NCBI GenBank assembly: GCA_963835465.1
Contig: CAWIFR010000005.1
Span: forward strand, 186,001 to 250,000
Length of the DNA stretch: 64,000 nt
Direction of reading: 5' to 3'
DNA from: Bog-756 sp963835465
Lineage (GTDB): Bacteria > Actinomycetota > Acidimicrobiia > Acidimicrobiales > RAAP-2
The position numbers and the translations under genes were made by a program. This document shows, piece after piece, positions 1 to 9,199 of the stretch; within the stretch, counting starts at the first letter, position 1, and every line of letters starts with the position of its first letter. A model generated the notes under the pieces. That model did not search any database, had not been told where the DNA came from, and saw only the letters and a program-made list of their open reading frames with translations.

Positions 1-2
1 CG

Positions 3-773
3 TTCGGGGGGATCCTCCTACCGTCCCTCCCCCCCGGGTCCGCGCTCCCACCTCTGTGGGATCCGGCCTACGAGCCACTGTGGGACCTGTGCGAGGAGCT
101 CGGCGTGGTGGTCAACATCCACGGCGGCGGGGGCATCCCCGACTACGGCGACGCCGAGGTGGCCCGGGCCATCATGCTGGTCGAGCTGCCGTGGTTCTCC
201 CACCGCTCGGTCTGGCACCTCATCTTCGGGGGTGTCTTCGAGCGCCACCCCGACCTCCAGGTGGTCCTCACCGAGCAGGGCCTGGCCTGGCTCCCCCGGG
301 GGCTCGAGACGCTCGACTGGTTCTACGGCCGGATGACCTTGGGCGACGCCGCCGAGGCCAACTTCTTCGGCGCCGCCGCCAAAGGCATGTCCCTGACGCC
401 GACCGAGTACTTCCAGCGCAACGTGTCGGTGGGCGCCAGCTTCCTGCGGGCCAGCGAGTCGGCCCTCCGCCACGACGTGGGGGTGGAACGGATCATGTGG
501 GGCGCCGACTACCCCCACTCCGAGGGCAGCTATCCATTCAGCCGGGAGGCGCTACGGGCCGCCTTCGGCAGCTGCGACCCGGCCGAGACCGTGCAGATGG
601 TCGAGATCAACGCGGCGGAGCGCTACGGCTTCGACCTCGACGCCCTCCGGGCCATCGGAGCAGAGATCGGGCCGACGGTCGCCGAGGTGGCCACGCCCCT
701 CCCCGTCGATGAGTACCCGGCCGGCTCGACCTGCAACGCCTTCGACCGCCACCAGGTACTGCGCTCCTGGTAG
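3..773 (+). CDS. Amidohydrolase_2-family protein, 5' end cut by window edge
   Basis: This is the C-terminal 256 residues of a TIM-barrel metal-dependent hydrolase (amidohydrolase_2, the family of ACMSD and gamma-resorcylate-type decarboxylases). The frame is already open at base 3 and no start is needed inside the window. Visible family marks are a PLWD..YEPLWDLCEELG helix start, VNIHGGGG (a barrel-strand metal-site His), W.LIFGGVFERHPDL, and GADYPHSEGSYPF with the late metal-binding Asp near the C-terminus. It converges with a second amidohydrolase on the other strand and the two share their C-terminal motif, so they are paralogues. The substrate cannot be told. A hydrolase or a non-oxidative decarboxylase are both possible. 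Confidence 0.85.
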   Translation, partial: FGGILLPSLPPGSALPPLWDPAYEPLWDLCEELGVVVNIHGGGGIPDYGDAEVARAIMLVELPWFSHRSVWHLIFGGVFERHPDLQVVLTEQGLAWLPRGLETLDWFYGRMTLGDAAEANFFGAAAKGMSLTPTEYFQRNVSVGASFLRASESALRHDVGVERIMWGADYPHSEGSYPFSREALRAAFGSCDPAETVQMVEINAAERYGFDLDALRAIGAEIGPTVAEVATPLPVDEYPAGSTCNAFDRHQVLRSW

Positions 774-797
774 GCAGCGGCAGGCCGCCGGCCACAA

Positions 798-2077
798 TCA
801 GCCCGGGGGCTGCAGCGCCGTACTCGGCCTTCCACCAACGGGCGGAGGCCCGGTCGGCCAGGATCGCTGAACAGGTCGGGTCCTGGCCGAGCGAGTCGGG
901 TGACGGACCGATCCGCTCGGCGATGGGTCGCAGGGCGTCGAGGTCGAAGCCGTAGACCTTGGCCGCGGTGAGCCCGAGCATGGCCGGCGGTGTCGTCCAC
1001 CGGCACGGTCGGCGAAGTCGGCGGTCAGCTTGGCCGCGGTATGGGGCCAGGTGCCCTCGGGGTGCGGGTAGTCGGTTCCCCACATCACCACGTCGGTGCC
1101 GATCACGTAGCGGCGTCGGATCTCCTCTTTGGACATGGTGGACGCGCCGATGAAGATGTTGGTGCCGAAGTAGTCAGACGGGAGTTTGGAGATCTTCCCC
1201 TTCAAGAGGGCGGCCATCTTCTTGGTGGTGTGACCACCGCCCATGTACTGGTCCCACTTCCACATCATGTCCGGGGCCCAGTACGCCGCCGCCTCGGTGA
1301 CCACGAACTTGAGGCCCGGGTACCGCTCGAAGGCCCCGCTGAACAGCAGATGCCAGGCCGGTCGCACCGCCCACCAGACCACCTCGGCCAGGTAGACGCC
1401 GGTGTGGTCCCCGTACTCCTCCATGGGCGCCTCGCCCGAGTGGGTGTGGACAGGGAGCCCGGCCTCGGCGCACGCCGCCCACACCGGGTCGTAGACGGCG
1501 TCGTTGTAGGGCGCCCGGCTGCGCCACATCGTCGGGATCATGATGCCCCGAATGCCCGGCTGGTCCGCCACCCACTCGATCTCGGCCACGGCCCGGGCGA
1601 TGTCGTGGGTGATCGGCACCAGGGCGATGCCGCCGCGCCGGTGGGGTGAGTGCGAGCACATCTCGGCCAGGAACCGGTTGTGGGCGTGCGCGCCGGCGAA
1701 GGCCAGTTCGGGATCCTCGATGGCGCCGGCGAACAGACCGGCGCCGAACGGTGGGGAGGCCATCCCGGTGATGGCGTCGGCGTCGGCGAACAGCACGTCG
1801 GCGGACACGCCGTCGGCGTCGAGCTCCTTGTCCCGGATGACCGGGTCGAAGGCCCCTTTCAGCCCTCCTCGTTGTCCTTCTCCCAGCCCATGATGTAGTC
1901 GTAGTTGAAGGCCAGCGACTCCTCCCGGTGGGCCATCCGCTCGGCCAGGTAGTCGTCGAAGGCCGGGAAGTACTTGGGGTCGAGGTACTGCCGGTACTCC
2001 TCGCAGGCCAGGCCGGCGTGGCCGTCGGCCGACACCACGACGTAGCGGTCCGATCCCCCACCGGGCACGTCGATCAT
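798..2077 (-). CDS. Amidohydrolase_2-family protein (frame broken by indels)
   Basis: A full-length amidohydrolase_2 protein of about 425 residues is recognisable across three reading frames. It starts at ATG 2077 with SDRYVVVSADGHAGL, which carries the first metal-site D-x-H, continues through LVPITHD, AGLPVHTHSGEAP and VVMWGTDYPHPEGTWP, and ends KVYGFDLDALRPIAERIG. Frames break near 1862 (a G run one base short), near 1006 and 985, and at the CCCCC run near 805. Correcting them gives a protein ending at the TGA at 798. The start overlaps the stop of the upstream acetoacetate-decarboxylase-like gene as ATGA (2074-2077), so the two should be co-transcribed. I think the gene is intact in the organism, but true decay is possible because this region has many breaks. 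Confidence 0.75.
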
Positions 2078-2858
2078 GACCGTGGCCCCCAGCACCGAGA
2101 GGTCGTCGTACCGTTGGTGCGTGTAGGGCTCGAGCCACTCGGCCGGCACCCGGCCCACCACCTCGCCCCGCTGGGACGAGGAGAGCTCGGCGTACTCGAA
2201 CGACACCACCTTCCGCACCGGGAAGTCGGCGATGGGGTCGAGCGGGGCCTCGAGCAGCTTGCACTCGCCGGTGACCGGGCGGACGACCCGGGCCACCTCG
2301 TGCCGGCGGCAGTAGACGAAGGCCGGGTCACCCTCCAGGCCCGAGCCCGACGGGTCGGGCAGGAGCTTGAAGTAGAAGTCGAGCTTGTCGATCTCGTAGC
2401 CCGGCTGCTTCGGGCCCGAGGGTTCCGGTCACCTCGGCCACCGTCGATCCCATCCGGGCGATCCGGGCGGTCAAGCGTGTCACCGTCCAGGTCGAGGTCC
2501 ATCTCGGCGATCTTCTTGGGCTCCCCGAAGGTCTCCCGGCCGCCCGACCGTGGCCTGCTCGGATGGTCATGGGCATGAACAGGGCGTACTCGCCCTCGCG
2601 TCCCCGTGCCGGGCCCGGACCCCGAACCAGCCGGCCCCGAACGGCTTCAGCCCCGTGCCCATGTCCACCACGGCGATTCGAAGCCGGGCCGTCGGGGTCC
2701 GAGGGCTCGAGCGGGCGGGGCAGGACCGAGGCGATGGCCTCCGGGTCGGTCTCGAAGACGACGGTCACCGCCTGGGACCAGATCGGCGTGGAGGTGGCCT
2801 CGACCTCGCGGTTCCGGATCTTCTCCGGCGGCCGGGCCCCGTATCGGACGTTTCCCAT
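2074..2858 (-). CDS. Acetoacetate decarboxylase-like protein (frame broken)
   Basis: The gene starts at ATG 2858 behind an AAGGGGG ribosome site and encodes about 260 residues related to acetoacetate decarboxylase (ADC family). Recognisable blocks are IWSQAVTVVFETDPEAI followed by LPRPLEP, then EGEYALFMPMT, a GEPKKIAEMDLDLDGD segment typical of the ADC core, and a C-terminus running through PAEWLEPYTHQRYDD. At least three indels split these blocks among frames (around 2680, 2540 and 2420). A further single-base shift is needed to reach the TGA at 2074. Without it the frame reads straight into the next gene. Members of this group often act on aromatic or polyketide-like acids rather than acetoacetate, so the name gives the fold and not the substrate. 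Confidence 0.7.
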
Positions 2859-2939
2859 GGATCCCCCTTCCCGGGCGGACCGGGACGTCCGCCCGTGCCA
2901 GTGTTGCATGCCGGCGCCGGGACGGCCGGGCCGCGGCGG

Positions 2940-3420
2940 TCAGTCCAAGGCGTCCTCGGCCAGGGGAAGGGGGACGGCGGCAGGCCGGGCATGGGGTGGT
3001 GCCACCACAAGGTCTCCTCGACCCGATGGGTGATGCGCCAGCCGCCGGCGAGCCGCTCGAGCCGGTCGTGGTAGCGGCCGCCGACGACGAACAGCCACGG
3101 CTCCCCGTCGATCGACCATCTCGTTGGGGTTGTGGAAGTCCGAGCGGGCCCGTGCCGTGGCCGCGCCGGATCCACGGCACCGATCGGTTGACCACCAGGT
3201 GCTGGGTCCAGGTGAAGAGGGGCAGGACCTCGGACAGCCACTGCCGAACCTCCGGAAACTCCCCGCGGATGCCGCCGGCCGAGCGGTAGTCGAGCGTGGC
3301 CCGGGGTGCGAACACCGAGTCCAGGCGCACCCAGTCCCGATCGTCGACGGCGTTGGCGTAGGCGGTCAGGAGGTCGTCGATCTCCTGCCGGTCGAGCAGG
3401 AGTTGCAGACGCTGGTCCAT
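2940..3420 (-). CDS. SnoaL-like / NTF2-fold protein (frame broken)
   Basis: This gene encodes about 159 residues of the SnoaL_4/NTF2-like fold, a cone-shaped small-molecule pocket found in cyclases, dehydratases and isomerases. It starts at ATG 3420. The N-terminal helix reads LLDRQEIDDLLTAYANAVDD, followed by DRDWVRLDSVFAPRATLDY and W.Q.LVVNRSV. The C-terminal half (GEPWLFVVGGRYHDRLE, GGWRITHRVEETLWWHHP) lies in another frame after a shift near 3140. A last shift near 2960 restores an end at the TGA at 2940. It is first in the minus-strand cluster with the ADC-like and amidohydrolase genes. The role is inferred as a ring-processing step and no substrate can be read. Confidence 0.7.
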
Positions 3421-3785
3421 GGAGACGAACCTATCCCCCGGCGACACGCGGCCACGGTCCGGCGGACCGCGGCTCCTGGTGGGCAAGCCGGGCGGACCAC
3501 CGGGCGACCCGTCCGCCGCCGGGTGCCGCGCTGCACGCGCGGCACCGGAGGGGGATCGTCCGGACCGCCCCTCCTTGCCGCGAGCGCAACGCAGGCTCGG
3601 GATCCGCCGCCCGCGGAACCGTACCGGCCGCACCCGGCGATTCGCAACAGTAGTTGCAATTCCGGGCCGGGCGTGACCTGACGAGCGCGGTCCACGGCTC
3701 GCCCGATCGGCACGATCGGATGCACGGCAGCGTGTCGGCACTCATTCGACACCCCTGCACCGCGGCCCCATGATGGGCCCATGGC
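3421..3785. promoter_or_regulatory. Divergent intergenic region with a candidate operator
   Basis: This 365-base spacer separates the SnoaL-like gene (leftward) from the TetR-type gene (rightward), so it must hold both promoters. At 3644-3657 there is an inverted repeat, GCAAC-AGTA-GTTGC, in the most AT-rich stretch of the spacer. It is a reasonable site for the adjacent TetR protein. I see no convincing -35/-10 pair and no gene in the rest. Confidence 0.35.
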
Positions 3786-4675
3786 ATGGAGAGGCACGGG
3801 CCGCCGGGCCGTGCCGGCACCGGTCGGCCCGTTGACGGACAGCGCAAGCCGCGGCTGAGCCGCGACGAGCTGCGGACCCTGGTCATGGGGGCGGGACGGG
3901 AGATCCTGCAGGCGGAGGGGATCGAGACCGGCACCGACAACCTCACCTTCAAGCGGGTCTTCGAGCACATCGAGCGCACCACCGGCATCCAGCTGACCAA
4001 CGCGTCGGTCATCCGTCGGGTGTGGGAGAACCAGGCCGACTTCCAAGCCGACGTGCTGGCCGCCATCGCCCGGGACCACGAGCGTCCCGGAGATCGACGA
4101 GACGCCGCGCCGCCATCCATCTGCTTCCTCGACGGGTTCGACCTCTCCACGGAGGAGCTCGCGCTGGTCAGCCATCACCGAGCTGTGCCGCGTGGTGGGA
4201 GCCGCCAGCAGCGACGTCGTTCCAGCTCGACTCCGAACTGGCCCCTGTGGATCTCGGTGGTGGCCATGGCCACCACCGACCTCACCCTCCGAGCGACGCA
4301 GTCGGGTACGCGCCGCCCTGAGCGAAGGGCTATGCCTCGATCACCGAGTTCTGGGAGTCGAGCACCGAGGCCTTCATGGCCCGCCTCGGTCTCCGGTTCC
4401 GCCGTCCGTGGACCTTGCGGCAGTACACCATCGTCGCCACGGCGCTGAGCGAGGGATACGCCATGCGCCAGCACATCGAAGGAGGACTGGAGCCGTTCAC
4501 CCGCGCCACCGGGGCCGACGGGCGGTCGCCGCAGGAGTGGACGCTGTTCGGCGCGGCGATGGAAGCCCTGGTCATGCAGGCCGTCGAGTTGGACCCCGAC
4601 TTCCGTCCGAACCTGGGTGGAGCGGGACCGGACGGTTCTGCGGCCGGTCCCGACGCGGCGGGCCGCTGGCCGTGA
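3786..4675 (+). CDS. TetR-type transcriptional regulator (frame broken)
   Basis: This is a regulator of about 295 residues. Its N-terminal helix-turn-helix region is readable as RLSRDELRTLVMGAGREIL, then the recognition-helix region GIQLTNASVIRRVWENQADF. The body follows in pieces from other frames (SITELCRVVGAASSDV-like, FQLDSELAPVDL, AMATTDLTLRATQSG, YASITEFWESSTEAFMARLG). The C-terminal part from 4376 is continuous and ends at TGA 4675. At least four indels fall between about 4090 and 4370. The stop overlaps the GTG of the following hydrolase as GTGA, so the two are one transcript. It faces the SnoaL/ADC/amidohydrolase genes across a shared promoter region and is their likely regulator, which is an inference. 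Confidence 0.65.
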
Positions 4676-5637
4676 CCGCGGACTCCGTAACGGCTTCGCC
4701 TGACCCATCGGCAGATCGTGCCTTTCCGGTGCGGTACGTCACCATCCACGGGCATCGGATCGCCTACCGGCGGGGCGGCGAGGGCCCGGTGCTCCTGTTG
4801 CTCCACGGGATCGCCGGCAGCTCCCAGACATGGATCGCGGCGATGGAGCTCCTCCAGACCGAGTACACCGTGGTGGCCCCGGACCTGGTCGGCCACGGAC
4901 ACTCGGACAAGCCCCCGGGCGACTACTCGCTGGGCAACTTCGCCAACTGGATGCGTGACTTTCTCGTGGTCTTGGACATCGATCGCGTGACGGTGGTGGG
5001 GCAGTCCTTCGGGGGCGGTGTGGCCATGCAGTTCGCCTACCAGTTCCCGGACCACTGCGAGCGTCTGGTGCTGGTCGATGCCGGGGGTCTCGGCCGCGAC
5101 GTCAACTGGGTGCTCCGCATGGTCACCCTGCCGGCTGCCGAGTACGTGCTGCCCCTGGTGTTCCCGCGCTTCGCCCGCGTGTGGGGCGACAGCGTCGCCC
5201 GGTTCGCCGAGCGGGTCGGTTTCCGGAGCGTGCCCGCCGTCGAGGTGTGGCACGCCTACCGCTCACTGACCGAGACCGAGCACCGCCGCGCATTCGTTCG
5301 CACCATGCGGTCGGTCATCGACCCCGGCGGCCAGACGGTGAGTGCCATGGACCGTCTCTACCTCGCCGAGCACATCCCCACCCTCATCGTCTGGGGTGAG
5401 CAGGACCGGATCATCCCGGTCGCCCACGCCTACGAGGCCTTGAAGGCCGCGCCCCACAGTCGGCTCGAGGTCATGCCCGGACTCGGCCACTTTCCCCAGT
5501 CCGAGGACCCCGCCGGCTTCGTCGCGGTGCTTCGTGACTTCCTGCGGACCACCGAGCCGGGTGTCGTCAGCGCCGCGGACCAGCGAAACCGTCTGCTTCG
5601 CGGTGGCTCCGTCGAGGAGGGAACGCCACCGGGGTGA
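4672..5637 (+). CDS. Alpha/beta-fold hydrolase
   Basis: This gene encodes 321 residues of a cytoplasmic serine hydrolase with a complete catalytic set. There is an oxyanion-hole HG in LLLLHGIAGSS, the nucleophile elbow GQSFGG with Ser112, Asp245 in WGEQDRI and His273 in GLGHFPQ. A helical cap lies between residues of about 140 and 210. The GTG at 4672 is chosen because it overlaps the TetR stop (GTGA). The frame stays open upstream, but that sequence belongs to the regulator. The fold covers esterases, C-C bond hydrolases and haloalkane dehalogenases. Position next to amidohydrolases would suit a ring-fission-product hydrolase, but this is only inference. Confidence 0.9.
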   Translation: MTADSVTASPDPSADRAFPVRYVTIHGHRIAYRRGGEGPVLLLLHGIAGSSQTWIAAMELLQTEYTVVAPDLVGHGHSDKPPGDYSLGNFANWMRDFLVVLDIDRVTVVGQSFGGGVAMQFAYQFPDHCERLVLVDAGGLGRDVNWVLRMVTLPAAEYVLPLVFPRFARVWGDSVARFAERVGFRSVPAVEVWHAYRSLTETEHRRAFVRTMRSVIDPGGQTVSAMDRLYLAEHIPTLIVWGEQDRIIPVAHAYEALKAAPHSRLEVMPGLGHFPQSEDPAGFVAVLRDFLRTTEPGVVSAADQRNRLLRGGSVEEGTPPG

Positions 5638-5641
5638 GGGC

Positions 5642-6124
5642 TCAGCCCGGGTAGCCCCCGCCGCCGTGCACCGTCCGGTCGAGGATCCCGAGGGTGGCCC
5701 GGAGCGCCCCCTCGGACAGCACGGGGAAGATGTTGGCTTCCTTCCAGGTCGGATCGGCGGCCGACCAGTCGTAGTAGGAGGTGACCAGGGTGTTCTCCCC
5801 GTCGGGCTCCAACCGGTAGCCGTAGACGTGCCCCATCGGCGGGCGGATCTGGCCGTGCACCGTCCAGGCCACCTGATGGTCCGGATCGAAGTCGGTGATG
5901 ACCACGGTCACGTCGTAGCGGCCAAGGGGGTAGTCGTTCAGGCCCTCACGGTCCATATGGACCACGAAGGAGTCCCCGACCGCCGTCACCGGCTCTCCCG
6001 TGGCAGCCATCAACATCCCCGAGCTGTCGATGGCCACATGTCCCCGGGGATCGCTCAGCAGCCGGAAGATCGCCGCCGGGGTCGCCTCGATCGTCCGTTG
6101 GACCTCCAACCGCTCACTGGTCAT
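5642..6124 (-). CDS. SRPBCC-fold (polyketide cyclase/START-like) protein
   Basis: This gene encodes 160 residues. The opening ERLEVQRTIEATPAAIFRLL is the usual start of SRPBCC proteins such as polyketide cyclase/dehydrase and START-like lipid carriers. Later marks are VVITDFDPDHQVAWTVHG and a long C-terminal helix (LSEGALRATLGILDRTV) that closes the hydrophobic pocket. It converges with the alpha/beta hydrolase, with only four bases between the two stops, and nothing there looks like a separate terminator. The function is ligand binding or a small-molecule conversion and no ligand is indicated. Confidence 0.8.
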   Translation of the reverse strand: MTSERLEVQRTIEATPAAIFRLLSDPRGHVAIDSSGMLMAATGEPVTAVGDSFVVHMDREGLNDYPLGRYDVTVVITDFDPDHQVAWTVHGQIRPPMGHVYGYRLEPDGENTLVTSYYDWSAADPTWKEANIFPVLSEGALRATLGILDRTVHGGGGYPG

Positions 6125-6228
6125 CGGCCAATCCTGTCACGACGGAAGACGGGGGTCACGGCGCACCGCCCTGACCCCAGTGCCGCGGTCCGCTGACCGG
6201 GGCAAAGGACTAAGGGCCCTGGAGGGCC

Positions 6229-6282
6229 GCCGACGATCGGTGCATGCTGCAAGAGGACGGCCGCCTATCGGCGATCGTCGGC
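6229..6282 (+). promoter_or_regulatory. Long inverted repeat in the leader of the WS/DGAT operon
   Basis: GCCGACGATCG at 6229-6239 is matched perfectly by CGATCGTCGGC at 6272-6282. This gives an 11-bp stem around a 32-base loop. The right arm ends directly before the AGAGGAG ribosome site (6283-6289) of the first acyltransferase gene. The structure could control access of ribosomes, or be a binding site for a dimeric regulator. Confidence 0.45.
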
Positions 6283-6294
6283 AGAGGAGCACCG

Positions 6295-7689
6295 ATGGAC
6301 GAGGGCAGCAGTCGACTCAGCGACGCCGATGCGATGCTGTGGGCACTCGACCGTGACCCGCCGCTCCGCTCTCCCATCACCGCGGTGGCGGTCCTCGATC
6401 GGGAGCCCGACTTCGACGCCGTGCTCGAGCGGTTCCGGACCCTGTGTCGCTTGCACCTCCACTTTCGTTCCATCGTGGCGTCCTCCTGCCTGCCCTGGCG
6501 ACAGCCCCAGTGGCGGGAGTGTCCGGGCTTCGACCCGGCTGATCACCTCCACCACGTCAGGGTCGCCTTGCCCGGCGACGTGCGGCAGGTCCTGGACCTG
6601 GCCCAGGGCATGGCTCTCCTCTCCTTCGACCCTGCCCGACCTCCGTGGGACGCCTTCCTCGTCGACGGAATGGTGGGCGGGCGGGCGGCCCTGATCATCC
6701 GGATCCACCATGCCGTCATCGACGGAGTGGGGGGCCTGCTGGTGGCGGCCAGCATGATGGACCGGGACACGACCGGCACTCCCCTGCTCCCGGACTCCCC
6801 CGCCGGGTCAGGGCCGAACGGCTCCGGCGGACCCGACCGCGCCAGTTCGGGCCGGTCACCGGTCGACACGGTGTTGCGCGTCCCACGGCAGCTGGCCACG
6901 ACGGCGTGGAACACATCCGCCCATCCACTCCAGACCGTGGAACGGTGGCGCGAGACCACGGCGGACGCTGCCCACCTCGTGTCCCCGGCACCGCGCCCCC
7001 TCTCCCCGCTGCTACGCGACCGGAGCCTGGGCCGCCGGTTCGAGACGGTCGATGTGCCGTCGGATGCCCTGCGGGCTGTCGAGGGCTCTCCGACCACCCT
7101 CAACCACGTCTTCGTGTCCAGTCTCCTTCGGGGGCTGGCGCTCTACCACGGACGGCACGGCAGTCGGGCGGCCCACCTCCGTGTGGTCATGCCGGTCAGC
7201 ACCAGACGGCCGTCGGACCCGATGGAGTCCAACCGGTTCGTGCCGGTGCGGGTGGTCCTGCCCGCCGACCTGCCCGAGCCGGCCGACTACCTGCACCAGG
7301 TACCTGCGCTCCTCGACAAGTGGAAGCACTCCGAGGCGCTCGGGGTGAGCGACCTGCTCACCACCGCGCTCAGGCGGCTCCCGGCCCCCCTGGCTGTCGG
7401 CGCCCTCTCGGCCATGTTGACCGGCGTCGACCTGGTGGCCACCAACGTCCCCGGGCCCCCGGAGGAGGCCTATCTCGCCGGCGCCCGTCTGGAGTCGCTC
7501 TACGCCTTCGCCCCGACGGCCGGCGCAGCGCTCAACGCCGCGCTGGTCACCACGGCCGGTTCGCCCACGATCGGCCTGACCATCGACACCGCCGCCATCG
7601 GTGATCCTGACGTGCTCGTCGGTTGTCTGCGCCAGGGGTTGGCCGAAGTACTCGGCGCCCTCACCTCGTCTGGGGGGGATGCACGGTGA
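6295..7689 (+). CDS. WS/DGAT-family O-acyltransferase (first of a pair)
   Basis: This gene encodes 464 residues of the wax ester synthase/diacylglycerol acyltransferase family, which joins acyl-CoA to a long-chain alcohol or diacylglycerol. The active-site motif HHxxxDG is present as HHAVIDG at residues 138-144. The start DEGSSRLSDADAMLWALD is typical, as are VMPVSTR and the C-terminal VATNVPGPPEEAYLAGA block. I start at ATG 6295 because AGAGGAG precedes it by five bases. An in-frame ATG at 6244 lies inside the leader stem. The stop overlaps the next gene as GTGA. Actinobacterial members make storage lipids or modify cell lipids. Confidence 0.9.
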   Translation: MDEGSSRLSDADAMLWALDRDPPLRSPITAVAVLDREPDFDAVLERFRTLCRLHLHFRSIVASSCLPWRQPQWRECPGFDPADHLHHVRVALPGDVRQVLDLAQGMALLSFDPARPPWDAFLVDGMVGGRAALIIRIHHAVIDGVGGLLVAASMMDRDTTGTPLLPDSPAGSGPNGSGGPDRASSGRSPVDTVLRVPRQLATTAWNTSAHPLQTVERWRETTADAAHLVSPAPRPLSPLLRDRSLGRRFETVDVPSDALRAVEGSPTTLNHVFVSSLLRGLALYHGRHGSRAAHLRVVMPVSTRRPSDPMESNRFVPVRVVLPADLPEPADYLHQVPALLDKWKHSEALGVSDLLTTALRRLPAPLAVGALSAMLTGVDLVATNVPGPPEEAYLAGARLESLYAFAPTAGAALNAALVTTAGSPTIGLTIDTAAIGDPDVLVGCLRQGLAEVLGALTSSGGDAR

Positions 7690-9140
7690 CCCACCCGCGG
7701 GCCCTGTCCCCGCTCGAGTCGGCCTTCTTGTCCATCGAGCGGGCCCGCACCCCGATGCACATGGGTTCGGTGGGTATCTTCGAAGGTGGTCCCCTGCGGG
7801 ACGGCGACGGCAAGATCCGACTCGACGAGATCCGGGACCGACTCGGGCGGCGCCTCGACGCCACCCCCAAGCTGCGCTGCCGGGTGCAGTCGGCCGTCCT
7901 CCCCGGTGCCCCTCCGGTCTGGGTCGATGATGCCGACTTTTCGATCGCCAACCATGTCGAACTGGCCTCGCTGACCGCCCCGGGCGCCGAGCGGCAACTC
8001 TGGGACCGGTGTGGACAGCTGTTCAGCAAGCGGCTCGAGCGTGACCGGCCGTTGTGGCACCTCTGTATCGTCGACGGTCTGTCCGGCGGCCGGGTGGCCG
8101 TGGTCGAGCGGCTGCACCATGCGCTGGCCGACGGCCTGGCGGGCGTGGAGATGGCCGGCGTGCTGTTCGACACCGACCCCGACGCCGATGCCCTGGACTC
8201 ACCCCGGCCCGAGGCCGGCCCGACGGCGAAGCGGGCGCCGTCGCCACCGGGGATCGTGGTCGGCATGGTGCAGGATCTTGGTCGCCTCGGTGACCTCGCC
8301 GGCCGCTGGGCCGGCCGCGGCGCCCAGTCGGCACGCCATCCCGTGCGTCTGCTCCAGGACCTAGGCAACCTGGGGGGGGCGCTGGCCACGGTGGCCGGGT
8401 CCGGACTCCTCCGGCCCTCGTGCTCCCTCAACCGTCCCATCGGCTCGGGCCGGCGCGTCGAGGTGGTCAGTCTCCCGCTCGACCAGCTCCGGGAGGCGGC
8501 GCACCACCACGAGGTCACCGTCAACGACCTGGTGCTGACCGCCGTCGGGAGCGGACTCGGTCGCATCCTGCGGGACCGGGGGGACCGGCGCACCACAGCC
8601 GTCCGGGTGGTAGTACCGGTCGGGCTCGATCCGAAGGACCGTCACGAGCTCGGCAACCAGGTGTCGGCCTGGTTGGTGCCCGTGCCCGTGGTCGACACCG
8701 ACCCCATCGAGCGCCTGGCTTCGGTGGCATCCGCCACCGGAGCGGCCCGGCACCGACATGAAGAGCTGGCCGCCGAGGTGGGACTGGAACTCCTCGCCCC
8801 TGCACCCCGCTCGGTGGTGGACCTGCTCAGCTGGTTGGCCAACCACCAGCCGTTGTTCAATCTGGTGGTGACCAACGTGCCGGGGCCGCCCGTGACTCTC
8901 TACTTCTCCGGGGCTCGGCTGCTAGAGGCCTATCCCTTCGTGCCCCTGGCCGGGAACCTCACCGTGGGCGTGGCGGCCATGTCCTACGGGGACGTGCTGA
9001 CCCTCGGGATCCTGGCCGATCCCCTGACCTGCCCCGACACCCACGCACTGGCTTCCGGCATCGAGAAGGACGTGCTCAGGCTCATCGCCCGCATGGAGCC
9101 GGACGACGGCCGCCCGGCCATCCCCCGCCCCGGTCGCTAG
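7686..9140 (+). CDS. WS/DGAT-family O-acyltransferase (second of a pair)
   Basis: This gene encodes 484 residues in the same family as its neighbour, with HHALADG at residues 144-150 as the catalytic motif. It begins THPRALSPLESAFLSIE, followed by TPMHMGSVGIFEG, which is the classic WS/DGAT N-terminus, and ends with LVVTNVPGPPVTLYFSGA. The GTG start at 7686 overlaps the previous stop (GTGA), so the pair is translated together. The two proteins are too different to be a recent duplication. They may use different acceptors or act as partners in triacylglycerol or wax-ester synthesis. Confidence 0.9.
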   Translation: MTHPRALSPLESAFLSIERARTPMHMGSVGIFEGGPLRDGDGKIRLDEIRDRLGRRLDATPKLRCRVQSAVLPGAPPVWVDDADFSIANHVELASLTAPGAERQLWDRCGQLFSKRLERDRPLWHLCIVDGLSGGRVAVVERLHHALADGLAGVEMAGVLFDTDPDADALDSPRPEAGPTAKRAPSPPGIVVGMVQDLGRLGDLAGRWAGRGAQSARHPVRLLQDLGNLGGALATVAGSGLLRPSCSLNRPIGSGRRVEVVSLPLDQLREAAHHHEVTVNDLVLTAVGSGLGRILRDRGDRRTTAVRVVVPVGLDPKDRHELGNQVSAWLVPVPVVDTDPIERLASVASATGAARHRHEELAAEVGLELLAPAPRSVVDLLSWLANHQPLFNLVVTNVPGPPVTLYFSGARLLEAYPFVPLAGNLTVGVAAMSYGDVLTLGILADPLTCPDTHALASGIEKDVLRLIARMEPDDGRPAIPRPGR

Positions 9141-9199
9141 ATTCGGACCGGCGTTGCCCAGCGCCGTCCTCCCCACACCGGAGCAGAGATGAGGTCCGC

